This document shows, piece by piece, positions 15,484-28,793 of a stretch of 45,878 nucleotides of DNA. The first letter of the stretch is position 1. Each line of letters begins with the position of its first letter. Source of the stretch: Nephromyces sp. MM_2019 (Eukaryota > Apicomplexa > Aconoidasida > Nephromycida); NCBI GenBank assembly GCA_015657535.1, contig JADHZB010000355.1, positions 5,001 to 50,878 of the forward strand, given 5' to 3'. A model generated the notes under the pieces. It did no database searches. It saw only the letters and a program-made list of their open reading frames with translations, and was not told where the DNA came from. The translations under genes were made by a program, and so were the position numbers.

Positions 15484-18039
15484 AAAGGTTACTTCAAATC
15501 GAAATTTTAAAGCTGACCATTAAATTAATCAGAAGTACCTTGAATTAGATCTTTATCTTAATATAATGTTTAAGATTTTATAATTACATATTTCTGTATA
15601 CGAATTGACCAGGTAGTTAAGTAAATAGTTGATGTATAAGCATTTCAAAATTAATCTTTTACTAGCTAAGATATCATAAATGAAATCATATATAATAGTA
15701 TATTTTGATCACTTTTGATTAGGTATTAAATTTTATTTTTAAGTGACTTCTTAATTCAAAAAATCCAATATGGTATATAAAATTTCCACTTGAGGCAAAC
15801 TTGAATTTCTTAGTTGGCTCCTATTGCCTAATATACTAGGTAGTGTAAATATCTCTCCTTTACTATTTGAATTGTTGAGATATAATCTGTTTACGAAAAT
15901 AATTGGTATCCTGAGGCTTCAAACTATAAGTGTTCAAATTTCATGAAATTGATTGGGAGCACTATAATTCGAAAAATTATTATATTTTAGAATTTAAGTT
16001 CTAGTAGTATAGTTAAGAATTTATTAAATATAGTCAAATAGGTAATGAAAGTTGGAAATACGTAAACGGATCAACGAAAGTATCATATTATAAAGATATT
16101 TTGATAAAGTTTATGGAGAAATATCTAGTTTGTATTGATTAAATATTATACGAATAAGTATTTTATACCTTTTATAGCTATAAAAAATTAATAAAGTAAA
16201 AATATCCCTATATTGGGTGTGATTTAATCTAGTGATTATATATATATATATATTGTTTGGATAGTAAGAATCAAAGTAGCTTATTTTATTATAATTTTTT
16301 TTCTGTTAGATGGACAGTAATAGCCAGAATTTAATTACTCATATTTTGAGTTCGGTCTTAAAGCTAATGTATTTTGTTTTATATTTTCCACTGTATGGTC
16401 TAATTATATGGTATTATATATATGTATTTTTGTCACTTCTGTTGAGGTTTAAGAGTTGTTTTTTTATTTTATTCACCTATTAGCTTTATGAAGGATAAGA
16501 AATAATTGAAAAAGGGATAGGTAGGTATTGTGTTATTAAGATTTTTTTACCACCTTTGTTAAGGTAAATTATATGAACGAAGATTTTAAGTCCTATAGTT
16601 AGCTTAACATTTTTCTGTTTTACCATTCTTGCAAAGATAATAATAGTATGTCTAAAAATAATTACGTGTCACATAGGTGTGCATAATATAGACTAACTTT
16701 TAAGATAAGTCATAAGAAGCCTCCCCATTTATCAACCCGCTAACTTATATTGAAACGCTTTTCTTTTTTATTAATTGAAGTTAATTATGCAATTATGCAA
16801 TTCACTAAGTGTCTATAGATTAAGTTCAACCCCTATTTGATTTTATAAATCAATAAATGAATTAAAATAGTGAAATCAATTCACTCGAATTCATTTACAA
16901 AACTTCAGACAACTCCATACCACAAAGTGTTTTTTATGAAAATTTCTTCTTGTTTAAAATAATTTTTTTACAATTTAAACCACAAAAATTTTCGGCTCTT
17001 TAATTAATAGAATTAAAAAGGGACATAAGGAAAATCATTCTTATTTTTTTATCAGTTTCGCAATCGTACATTGAATTTTTCTTTCAAAGTAACAGAATAA
17101 TCTCAAAGTACCGATATTAAGACATGCACCCAACAACATTAACAACGCTACCATATAATAACATAACTTTTCAATATAAAAAATATTTAAAACCTTCTCA
17201 AGTTGCACAATTTTTTGCACTGCACAATCTATAATTTTAATGCTCCAGAACGAACGAGTTACTTGTGGGATATATTTTTAATTTAAACTTTTATTTACAG
17301 TTCAAAATAAATGCAATTTATTCTAATTGTGTTATATAATTTACGTATTAAACTGATTTCACATTGATCTTTAGACTAATTTGTGTAAGAATAGAGAACT
17401 CACTATAGAAGTTAGACTTTTACACGTTTTTGTTAGTTATTAAATAATCCCTACTTTTTATACCTTTTATCCTCAATAAACTTTATGATCGCACATTTAT
17501 ATATCTTGTAAGAAATAATCTATATTTTTGTATAATATGAACTTAATGAACTTTATTTTGTTTAATAACTTTTTTTTTATTGCCTTATTACTTTGACTAA
17601 TATTCTTACTTCAAATCTCTATATAACTTATATTTTATTTTACTTAGTGTGTTGTAAAAGCTGATATTATATCTGTTTATAACCTCCTTTTTTGATTGTT
17701 TGAAACCATACTTCTTAACTCTGATATCCTCAACTTGTAACAAGAGTTTGGCCTATACTACAAATTTGTAGTCAAAAACTGAAATTGATTATTTATACAA
17801 ATATAGTATATATATATTTATTTATCTATGATTGATTAAAATTCACAAGTATTTCTCAAGCTCGTAGAAATATCTTTCTTTTAACAGCATGTTCAATTAT
17901 TTTTAATGATTTATTTATTCCATTGCTACATTAATTTTCCTAAAGGAAATCGATCTAATTTTAACAGTTGTTCAATTGGATATTTCAAAACCTATTAATA
18001 AGTAATTCCACTACTTCTATTTCTACCTCAAAAGTCTTA
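15484..18039. other. Intergenic region between divergent genes
   Basis: About 2.5 kb separates the EF-hand gene (-) from the CCCH gene (+). It is A+T-rich with a short (TA)n near 16240. A short near-perfect TATGCAAT repeat lies near 16785-16800. No coding frame is supported. A possible acceptor at about 17967 could mark an extra 5' exon of the CCCH gene, but no upstream coding exon was found. Confidence 0.55.
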
Positions 18040-18838
18040 ATGAAAGACTTGAAAAGAACTAACCAATTTTACAAAACTCAACTATGCCCTTGGCACAAAC
18101 TTGGAAAGTGCTATATGCATAAAGAATGCAATTTTGCACACTCAAATGAAGAGCTTAGATGTAAACCTAATTTAATCAAAACAAAAATGTGCCCAAGATT
18201 ACAAAAAGGATTTTGCGATGATATAAATTGTCAATACTCTCACGACATACATGAGCTTCGTGTAACTGAATATTTTTTTAAATCAAAAATATGTCAATAT
18301 TGGCTAAACAGTAACTGCAAGCGAGGCCAAAACTGTAGATATGCGGTAAGTAGAGACGTTATATATTTAGAAACATAAATCATATATGCTTATTCGAAAC
18401 GTTCTTTTCAGCATGGCATAGAAGAAATTAAAAATAACAACGACGGTAAATTTTACATTTCATTTAATCATATTTTATCATCTTATCTTACTTTTTGTAA
18501 ATTACAAAAAATTTTTTTGAAACAACTTAAATAATCTGAAATCTACTTTAATAACAGAAACACTTTCAGCCGCCAACTCCTTGATATCTACCAAAGATAT
18601 GCTCTCTACAAGCTCTATGGACTATGAGTCATCCTTTAACTCTTCGCAACCGGAACATAAGTTGAACTCCCCTTCTGAATTTTACCGTCCGTGCTATGCA
18701 ATTTTCCCTCAGGAAAAACATCCCATAACTATTTTAATACCATCAAATCAAGCAGAACAATATTATAATTATTACAACCAACCTGACTTCTACCCAGTAT
18801 GTTTTCCTCGAATAGATACCCTTGTTTATAAAGATTAA
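18040..18838 (+). CDS. Triple CCCH zinc-finger RNA-binding protein, 206 aa
   Basis: Three exons: 18040-18345, 18412-18445, 18558-18838; 621 nt. The start is the first in-frame ATG, because the open frame upstream has none. Three tandem CCCH fingers fill the N-terminal half. Finger 1 spans C16 to H34 (C-x7-C-x5-C-x3-H). Finger 2 spans C51 to H68 (C-x7-C-x4-C-x3-H). Finger 3 spans C85 to H103 (C-x7-C-x5-C-x3-H), and its final His is the first codon of exon 2. Each finger is followed or preceded by a K-T-K/EEL-type linker, as in CCCH proteins that bind A/U-rich mRNA. The C-terminal ~95 residues are Ser/Tyr/Asn/Gln-rich and probably disordered. The likely role is post-transcriptional control; the target is unknown. 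Confidence 0.9.
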
Positions 18839-19828
18839 ATTTAATTAGCATATGGCACATATTGTGTTTAATCATGTAGTTATAACATATTTTACAACAG
18901 CTAACAGCGACTATTTTTTTTTTTATGTAGGCCTTTCCTTTCAACAATTTTTCACTGTCATAAACAGAATCGTCAAATACCTAGATATTGAAACCACACA
19001 GCCGTTTTTGTGATCACATAATACTGGCACATATAGAACAATTCTATATATGCCTTTTTAACCTCCTAGTTTACTATTTTTTGGGTGAATTTTTGGAAGT
19101 ATTTTTCTGTTTGCCCAAATTATAATCAAAAATTGTCATGGAGGTAGATTTGCAGAAATATTATCTATTTCTTATACTTACTACTTATTCGCAACAATTA
19201 TAAAGCCTAGCTAATTTATTACACATCTCAAGCAACGAATAACTCAAGAAATAAATTTTTAATATGACAACTTATTCAATAAAGATCAAGGCTTAGATTA
19301 CATAGCGGAAAACATTTATTGATTGTATATTTGTATATTAGCATATTTTTTGTAGTAAATTAGTCTACCTAAGCTTAAAGACACAGATAGTATCCATTAA
19401 TTGAGAATTGCTTATATTTTGAAAACTAGCTGAATAAAAGATTGGTCATATTCAAATTTCTCATAAAACACAACTAAAGTAATCAACTAAGATTAAAAGT
19501 AATAAATTTAAGAACTCGTTGTAATAGTTTATGGCAACCAAAATAAACATTGATAATATAAAAATAATACGAAAAGTGAGGAATATTTATATTATAAAGA
19601 TGCAGTGTATTAAAAAATGATACACAATACTTTTAAGAAGTAATTTTAGGGGAATGTAAAATATAATAGCTCATCAATAAATCTACAGTAACTAGATAAG
19701 ATTTTAGGCGTAAGTTTTTTATAACAAAATATAAAAATAAACTTTTGATTGAATTGAATTAAAAAATTCAATTTAAATCAAGTATAGATAAACTAAAACT
19801 TACCATAGTGGATCATAGAACTAAATAA
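18839..19828. other. Intergenic region before the polymerase gene
   Basis: A+T-rich DNA of about 1 kb between two plus-strand genes. I see no gene or RNA feature in it. Confidence 0.6.
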
Positions 19829-22800
19829 ATGAATCCTAAAGCATTAATCGCTAACTATGCTCAGTTTTATTATATACTTCATATTTTAATCATGAAGGAA
19901 TTAGGTCAACTCTGTAAGCTCATTAAGAGCCAAAGTTCCAAGAAGCCAAAATGCTTTAATCAATCCCAATTACTTTACGGAAGTCCTATAGTGAATAAAG
20001 TATTCAGACCTACAAACCTAGCTTTCACACCTTTATGCACAAGGTGGTATTATCAGAACCTCACCTTACTAGGACATCAACAACCGTATTCTAATCCAAA
20101 AAAACTAAATTATAGCTCGAAAGCATTGCCAAGTAAACCAGTAAACAAAGGAGAAACTCTTGTCCTCATAGATGTTTCGGGTGTTATATTCCGCTCATAT
20201 TATGCTATACCAAAGCTCAATGCATCCAATGGTAAAAATGTTAATGCGCTCTTTGGATTTGTTAGATTTCTTATCAAGCTGAGAAAATTAATAAAAACTC
20301 AGTATTTGGTTGCTGTGTTTGATGGGCCTAACAACCGAAAAGCAAGAGAAGAGATATACCCTGGATACAAATCGAGCCGTTGCACCCCCCCGAATGAATT
20401 AATAAATCAGGTTCAATTAATACACAACTTTTGCAAATTAGCTGGAGTATCCACCATATGCTATAACGGACATGAGGCTGACGATGTTATTGCAAGCTTG
20501 GTCAATTATACCGTGCATAGTAATAATTTTACTCACCTACCCGATGATAAACAGAACACAAATAAAGTTGGCCAAGGTGAGGAGCTCATCTTACCTCAGC
20601 TGAGTCAGGTTGTAGTTGTGTCAGTTGATAAAGATTTATTTCAGTTACTACAATATAATACCAGAACTGAAGATTTTCCAAAAGTTTTCATAATGCAACC
20701 CCATAAAAACAACCGATTCATTGATGAAGTAACAGTTTTTAATGAATTAGGTGTGTACAAATTATAACATTAGCTGAATTCGCTCATACAGGGAAATATA
20801 TTCATTTATTTTTAAAAAAAAGGGCATTTCTTCACCTAATTTTATTCCACACTAAAACAATTTATTTTCAATTAATTTAGACTGGAGTAATTAAATTTTA
20901 ACCACGCACCTTATTTAAGATTACAAATTTTTCGTTTATACATTTTATGCAGGTGTGCATCCATATCAAATCCCAGATTATCTAGCCATTGTAGGTGACA
21001 CTGTAGACTCAATCCCGGGTATTCCAGGCTTTGGTCCTAAGACTACTGCTAAGTTACTACAAGAGCATAACGATTTAGAAACACTAATACAAAACCCTAA
21101 TTTAATATCTTCAAACAGTAAAAGAAGTTCATTTTTATCTAATCTTAACCTGGTCAGGGTAAGTAGACAGCTTACAGAAGTTAAAAGTGATTTACCTCTC
21201 CCATGGCACTTGAAAAATTATCAACAAAATCAGTTTATCAAAGGAGATTTCGAAAAGTTTTGTAAATCCCTAAGGCTGAGTAAATTGATGAAAGAATGGA
21301 TCTCAATCGCCTACCCAACAACCTCTGATTCTAATGATAGCAAAAGCTCTGTTCTACCCATTGACTCGCTTAAAACTAAATCCATTGATATAATAAAGCA
21401 CAAGTCAGTATTTAACACAAGCATGATAAATCTTCATCTACCTTCTCAAACTTTGCAAAAAAAGTTTTGCATAAACACGAACATATATAAACATCACAAG
21501 TTAGATGAAGTAGATGAGATAGAAAAACCAGCCAATTTATTGGAAACTGATGATAATTTAATTGGAAAAAAATCAATTCCGAATTATTTTAGCTTAGTTG
21601 GACATAGCTGGGATCATCAATTCGCTACAATCCCCAACCAGTTGAGCAACCATAAATACTCGGGCCTTGATCAAACTAGCACAACCAATCACCTTAGCAA
21701 ACACAGTAGTATTGATATAGACACTATTGCTTCAACTGGTGAATTCAACATCTATAAAACTGCTAACACTAACCTAACCAACAATTTTGCTAAAATGAAC
21801 TCATTAAAACCTAAATTTTATACATATAATAAGACTTGTTCAAAATTGAATTCTCAAATATTCCATAATATACTTTTTAAAAGCCCTCTAAGACTTAATT
21901 CTATAAATTATACCAGTTTAGACGCCATCAACACTAAGAGAGTACCTGGTGAGGTTTCTTCAGCCTTTCAATATCCCAATATCTCCCGAATTCCGTTAAG
22001 CCAAATATGCAATTTTCAAGAATGCTCGAACATCAAAAAGCACCATTACAGCATAGGCTCTAGCCGTGTTAGACTCTTAAATGACTTTGACAGAAATCCT
22101 ATTTCAAGTTGTTTACAACAATCAAAGTCTTACCCAGACATTTGGTCTTTGTCAGGGCATCAAGTAGATGGAAAAATTTCGTGTATTGATCCACCAGTTG
22201 AAACTTCTTCTAATCAAAAACAATTGCAAGATATGATATCATTCATATCAAATTTAAGCAGTCTAATAAACTCTTCCAAGTATTTGATAATTAGCATCGA
22301 TTGGATACCCAAAAATGTAACCAATCGTTTCACTGACTATACACACCTCAAGACCGATAGTATGGGACTCTATCTAAGAATTCCAAGCTTCGACATCAAA
22401 GAGCTTAAGGAAATTCATTCAATTAATAAAGAACACTTATTTGAAAATGGTTTATATTTTCAACTTAATTTCGATGACGAAAAAGATTACAAAACTTTAA
22501 GTTCGGGTTTAAGAGAATTGTTTATAACATTTTCAACTAACAATGATAACAGGCCTCCATTAAATATTATATGGTGCTCTCATGATATTAAAACATTTTT
22601 GCATATTATAAAACAGTTCAAAATAGACTCACCACCTAATTTCACACTTTTTGACACTAGTATTGTAACTTGGCTATTTAATTCTGATCTTCACACCCAA
22701 ACCTTGTTTGAGCTATTCTCAATGAAAAATCAACAACTCAACATGAATGGAGGCACTAAATTAGAAGATATAAATAGTACCAAAAGTCCTGTAATCACTC

Positions 22801-24856
22801 AGAAGATGTTTATACCACCTGAATTAAGAGATTTACTTATCGGCAAATTTGGCAGGTATGGTTGGGGTATTTACACCCATGGGAAAAAAATCAAAACAAA
22901 AAAAAAACCAAAAAGCTCAAAGCCACCAATTATCGATTTAAAAGCTCCAAATATACTTTCTTATGCACATAGTGAAACCTTACAAGTTACTGAGTTCGAG
23001 CCCATCACTCTTTTTAATGAAAAGGAATTCAATAAGAAAACAAAGTCCAAAGCTCTTTCTTCAATAGCTAATAAGGACAAAACCAAATACCTACAATCAC
23101 GTTGTATAGCTCTTTACGATCTATATAAAGATCTTGAAAAACGCCTTGAGTATAATCAATCTCAGAAACGTATTTGGGAATTCATTGAAAGACCCTTAAT
23201 TAAAACACTATTTTTGATAGAACATAGAGGCATAATCTTGAACCCTGGCTTACTTCAAGAACTGATCCTTCAACTCCCTTCTTCTCAAAGCTTATTTTCA
23301 GAATTCAACAAGCTGGCCGAAGCTGAAATAAATCCACTCTCCCCAAAGTATATCCAATGATGTCTTTCATTAATTTATCTATAAAATCTCCATAAATCAT
23401 TGATTTGTTCTGTTATTTTTACAGACAGCTCAGTGAGCTTCTTTATGATAAACTAGGCTTTATTCCAGTCAATAGTACTCGATCTAAGGACACAAATACA
23501 ACTAGATCAACGAATACACAAAGCTTAATGGAACTTTCACTTCAAATCTCTAACTTCAAACTTGAAGAACAAGAAAACAGAAAAAGGTTTGTTTTGATTG
23601 TTTTCATTTACAAAAGAAGTGAAGCATTTCCTTTATTGTTTTTCAGATTACTGGAAACTCTAAAAACTCTTAGAGGTGTAATGAAAATCTTATCCACTTA
23701 TGTGAATCGACTCCCACTTTTTATAAACCCCAAAACTAATAGGATACACTGTCACTTTCTTCAAACTGGAACATCTACCGGACGATTGTCATGTGAGTGC
23801 CCCAATTTGCAACAAATACCTTCTAGGCCACCATATTCAAAATCCATAAAGCAAGCTTTTCTACCTGGAGAAAGAATTTTTTTGGGTGACCAACAATCTG
23901 TGGAAAATATGACAGAACTTAAAGATACTGAATGGAAATTTGTAAGCTTTGATTATCGGCAGATGGAACTCTACCTTCTAGCTTACTTGTCTCATGATTT
24001 CTACCTGAAAAGAGCCCTGAATTCTTCTGATACTTTTGTAACGATGGCTTCTAATCTGTTTAAGTGTCCTATCGAACAAGTTTCTAACGAAATGAGAAGT
24101 TCAGCTAAGACTACAACATATGGTTAGAACTCAAATATTTCATTATAAAAAGTTACTAAAACTTTTAGTCATTCAATTTTTTAAGCTTTCGTTATAATAT
24201 GAAATCACCACCACTCTATCTAAAGACTTTAAGAAACACAAAATATTATCCCTTAAACAAAATTTTAACGGCGATTTATTATTTTCAATGAAACAGGAAT
24301 AATTTATGGTCAAACAGAGCAAGGATTATCTCAAAGACTTCGTACAACTAAGGAAGAGGCTGCTGAGCTTATTAACAAATTTTTCGAAATTTTCCCATTT
24401 GTCAAATTATACCTAGACTTCCAAGCTGAATGCGCAGAAAAGTACTCTTACACACAAACTCTTATTGGCCGACGCCGTTTAACTTTATCAAAGGGAAATA
24501 CTAGGAGGAGGATAGCTATGAATACTCCGATACAGGGCTTCGCAGCTGATATCATAAAATATGTCAGTAATACTATTAGTGAGGAATTAGAGAACAAAAG
24601 ATTGTCTAACCCTGATGATCCACTAAAAGCGCACCTTGTTCTACAAGTACACGATGAATTATTATTTGAATCTCAACATGACCATTGTGAAAGGCTTATC
24701 GAAACAGTTAAGCCAATAATGGAAAATGCTTGGAATAACATTCTTGACCATATGGAATGTAATGAAGCATACGAATTAAGCTATAAAAAGTTTCTAATTG
24801 ACCAAGGTCGCTTGAACCATTTCTCGAGTTTCCCTAATCCAGACGAAGGTAAATAA
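19829..24856 (+). CDS. Family A DNA polymerase I with 5'-3' exonuclease
   Basis: Five exons: 19829-20750, 20953-23347, 23425-23586, 23647-24122, 24297-24856; 1504 aa against about 930 for the bacterial enzyme. Residues 1-110 form a basic, Ser-rich extension that fits organelle targeting. The 5'-3' exonuclease follows, with metal ligands at D115 (IDVSG), D165 (VFDGP), E216/D218/D219, D267/D269 and GDTVD at 322-326, then a helix-3-turn-helix (PGFGPKTTAKLL). A ~300-residue low-complexity linker separates it from the Klenow part. The 3'-5' exonuclease region (from ~755) lacks DxE and the YxxxD motif. Polymerase motifs are TGRLSCECPNLQQIPSR, motif A DYRQMEL (~1261), motif B RSSAKTTTYGIIYG (~1309) and motif C QVHDELLFE (~1435). 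About 17 extra residues precede motif A. It probably copies or repairs mitochondrial or plastid DNA. Confidence 0.95.
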
Positions 24857-26163
24857 TTTTTACAAAAGCCATAGTTCTTAGCAGAATTAAAAGTAGAAAT
24901 CCCACTTTTTGAGACCTCAAACACAAAGACAATGAATTTCTTAGCTTGCTTAATTTTATGAAGCTATTTATTTCCAGAAATCAATTACTCTATAGACTGA
25001 TAAAAAGTTCCAATTCTTCCCCAATGTTTTTGGATTAGGTATTTCAAAGATCATTCTTCCTGTTAAAATCTCAATTGGAGATTCCTGGAGCGATCGTTAA
25101 CAACTTTTAAATGCATCTCAAAGGATTATTTATAAGTACAAAGTAAATTATAGAGTTCCAATTCACATCTTCCACTTAATTATTATTTGCTTATGGAATA
25201 TATTTGAGCTTATATGACAACACCAAAACATTCCAATGAAAAATTATAGTTATATAAATTCATTAGTCTTTTACAATCTTGAATAGTTGTGACCCGTATA
25301 TCAATAGATAAATATGGAGTTATGCTTTAAATGAGATGAAAAAATATCAAAAATCTCGTATTATAGATATTAAAAAGTGAACCTGGTAAGAAATTTATGT
25401 TTCTTTTTTTATTTAATAATCTCAAAATAATACTTAATAACAGTTTAAACTGTGTTTGATCATTTATGAATAAAAGGATTTTCAATTAATTCAAAGTTTT
25501 TATTTTCTTATCTGCATAGCTTTTTTTCTCGAAGTTTAGCTTCAAAGAGTGTTTAAGCTTACAATCCTGACAATTATTTAAAAGAAAATTTTTTTATAAT
25601 GCTTTTCCTATTGGAAAGTATAAAGATAAAGTTAAAAATTGGAATCTGAAATTATCAAAGTATACTTGGAAGTGCTTCATTTGAAAAAAGTCATACTATA
25701 TATCACCATTTAATATAGCTTAGGTTTACTATATAAAAGAAAACTAATTATACTATTCATTCTGTTAGGGTGGATAGTTAGGTATCCTAGATTTCCACAA
25801 TACAAAAAAATTTATATTTTAATCGTTTAGGAAAAACTCTAAGGAATATTGAGCTCATATTTGTAAACTTCTATCTATTTCATGGGAAGTCTTTTTCAAA
25901 ATTCACCTAATACATAAAAATTTTGAACAATTTTAGGCATCATATTAGGTTAACTTTATTTTGAAAATTAATTCCTAATTTGAAAGACAATGCTACTTTC
26001 CTAATTTATCAGCACTGGCATCTCACATTAGCATATTCATGGAAGATAATTCTAAAGGAAACTACAATATCGTAAACTAAAAGTTCAAATATAAAAAGTC
26101 CTATATTGAGTAAAGACATCTCATATATCTTTGCTAAAAAAATATTTCTTAAAGATCAAATCG
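24857..26163. other. Intergenic region
   Basis: About 1.3 kb between the polymerase gene and Rab4, both plus strand. A+T-rich, no supported gene, repeat or RNA. Confidence 0.6.
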
Positions 26164-27538
<1,375 letters not shown>

Positions 27539-27876
27539 GTCCTATAATATGATGAAAGAATTGCCCTTTATGTATTTAAAAATTACATCAACTCAAGTAT
27601 CAACTTATAATAACGATATTTTCTCCAAAAGTTTCAAGACCCACCTCAATTAATACAAAATTTTGATTAATAAAGACATGCTCATAATGACAAAACAATC
27701 ATTTAATATTTGTTTTTTCTTATTAATTCGATTTTAACCAAATAATGGAGTGATGAGATTATCCATCTTTTATAAGAAGCGATGTGAATCTACTGAAAGA
27801 ACAAAATACTTAATAAAACGAGTTGAGAATTTTGAGTAGTTATTTAAGTCTTTGTGGTGCCTTTAGTTAAAAAATA
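27539..27876. other. Short intergenic region
   Basis: About 340 bp between two plus-strand genes, A+T-rich, no recognisable element. It should include the Rab4 3' end and the promoter of the EGF-like gene. Confidence 0.6.
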
Positions 27877-28793
27877 ATGATTATATGTTTTCTGTACATT
27901 TTTGTTGTCTTTATTGTGAAAACATTAAAACATAGTACGATAGAGGCAGCGCCTTGTATCGGTAACAACTTATGTAATGGAGGGACTTGTTTGGTATCTA
28001 GTACAACTGGGTCAAGAGTTTGCATCTGTGATGTTTCAAAATCAAATTGGGATTGTTCTAGAGTAAGAAGGTTTTGTGATCAAGATTGTGGTGTGTATCT
28101 ATCAACTGGGGAAAGAGTGGCATCCTGTGGAGCTGCCTTATGTGGTGCAGGTTGAACAGTCTTTTACCTTTAAAGAAATCAAACTCATGTTAAATGGCCT
28201 AATTTTCCCTAGGTACTTGTCAAGATATAGGTACATATCCGTTTTACCAATGCACTTGCGATAACTTCTCGAATGGGGACAATTGCAATACTGATTATAA
28301 TCCATGCGTCAGTGGTACCACAAATCCTTGTGGAGAAGGTACTTGTCAATTTATATCTGGAGTTAATAGGATAATATGTAATTGTAACACGGGCTGGACT
28401 CAATCTGAAGGAGTTCCCAGTACCATACTTAAGTGGCCTGATGCTTCTGGAACAGATGTTGAAGTTCCAGCCCCATGCTCAGGTAATAGTTAAGACATAT
28501 TAAATTAATTTTCTCCTAAAATTTGAGCTTCGATTTTCTTTAATTAATTTTATACAGTGAGGTTAAGTTATGGCATTGCGAGGCTTACTAATGAATTAAC
28601 CACAGGTAAGTTTTAATAATTTTTGAGATAAAAACTAATCTGTAATTTCCTACTTACTTATATAGGTGAAATATTAACTTGGTGGGTTGTTTTAGGCGCA
28701 ATAATAATGATACTACTGTGGTGTTGCGTCTCTACCTTTAGTGAATGTTTTACAAGAGGATTAGGTGCTTTTAAGGCTATTTTCAAACCTTAA
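27877..28793 (+). CDS. Type I membrane protein with EGF-like modules, 239 aa
   Basis: Four exons: 27877-28150, 28213-28482, 28558-28605, 28666-28793; 720 nt. All three internal introns are phase 1, as is usual for exchangeable extracellular modules. An N-terminal hydrophobic stretch (MIICFLYIFVVFIV) fits a signal peptide. Three cysteine-rich segments follow the EGF pattern C-x-G-x-C...C-x-C: around residues 27-53, around 81-108, and around 115-140 with NPCGEGTC and CNCNTGW. A membrane segment (WWVVLGAIIMILLWCCV) comes near the C-terminus, leaving a tail of about 23 residues with a few basic residues. It is likely a cell-surface or endomembrane protein. The ligand and function are unknown, and I recognise no named family. 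Confidence 0.75.
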
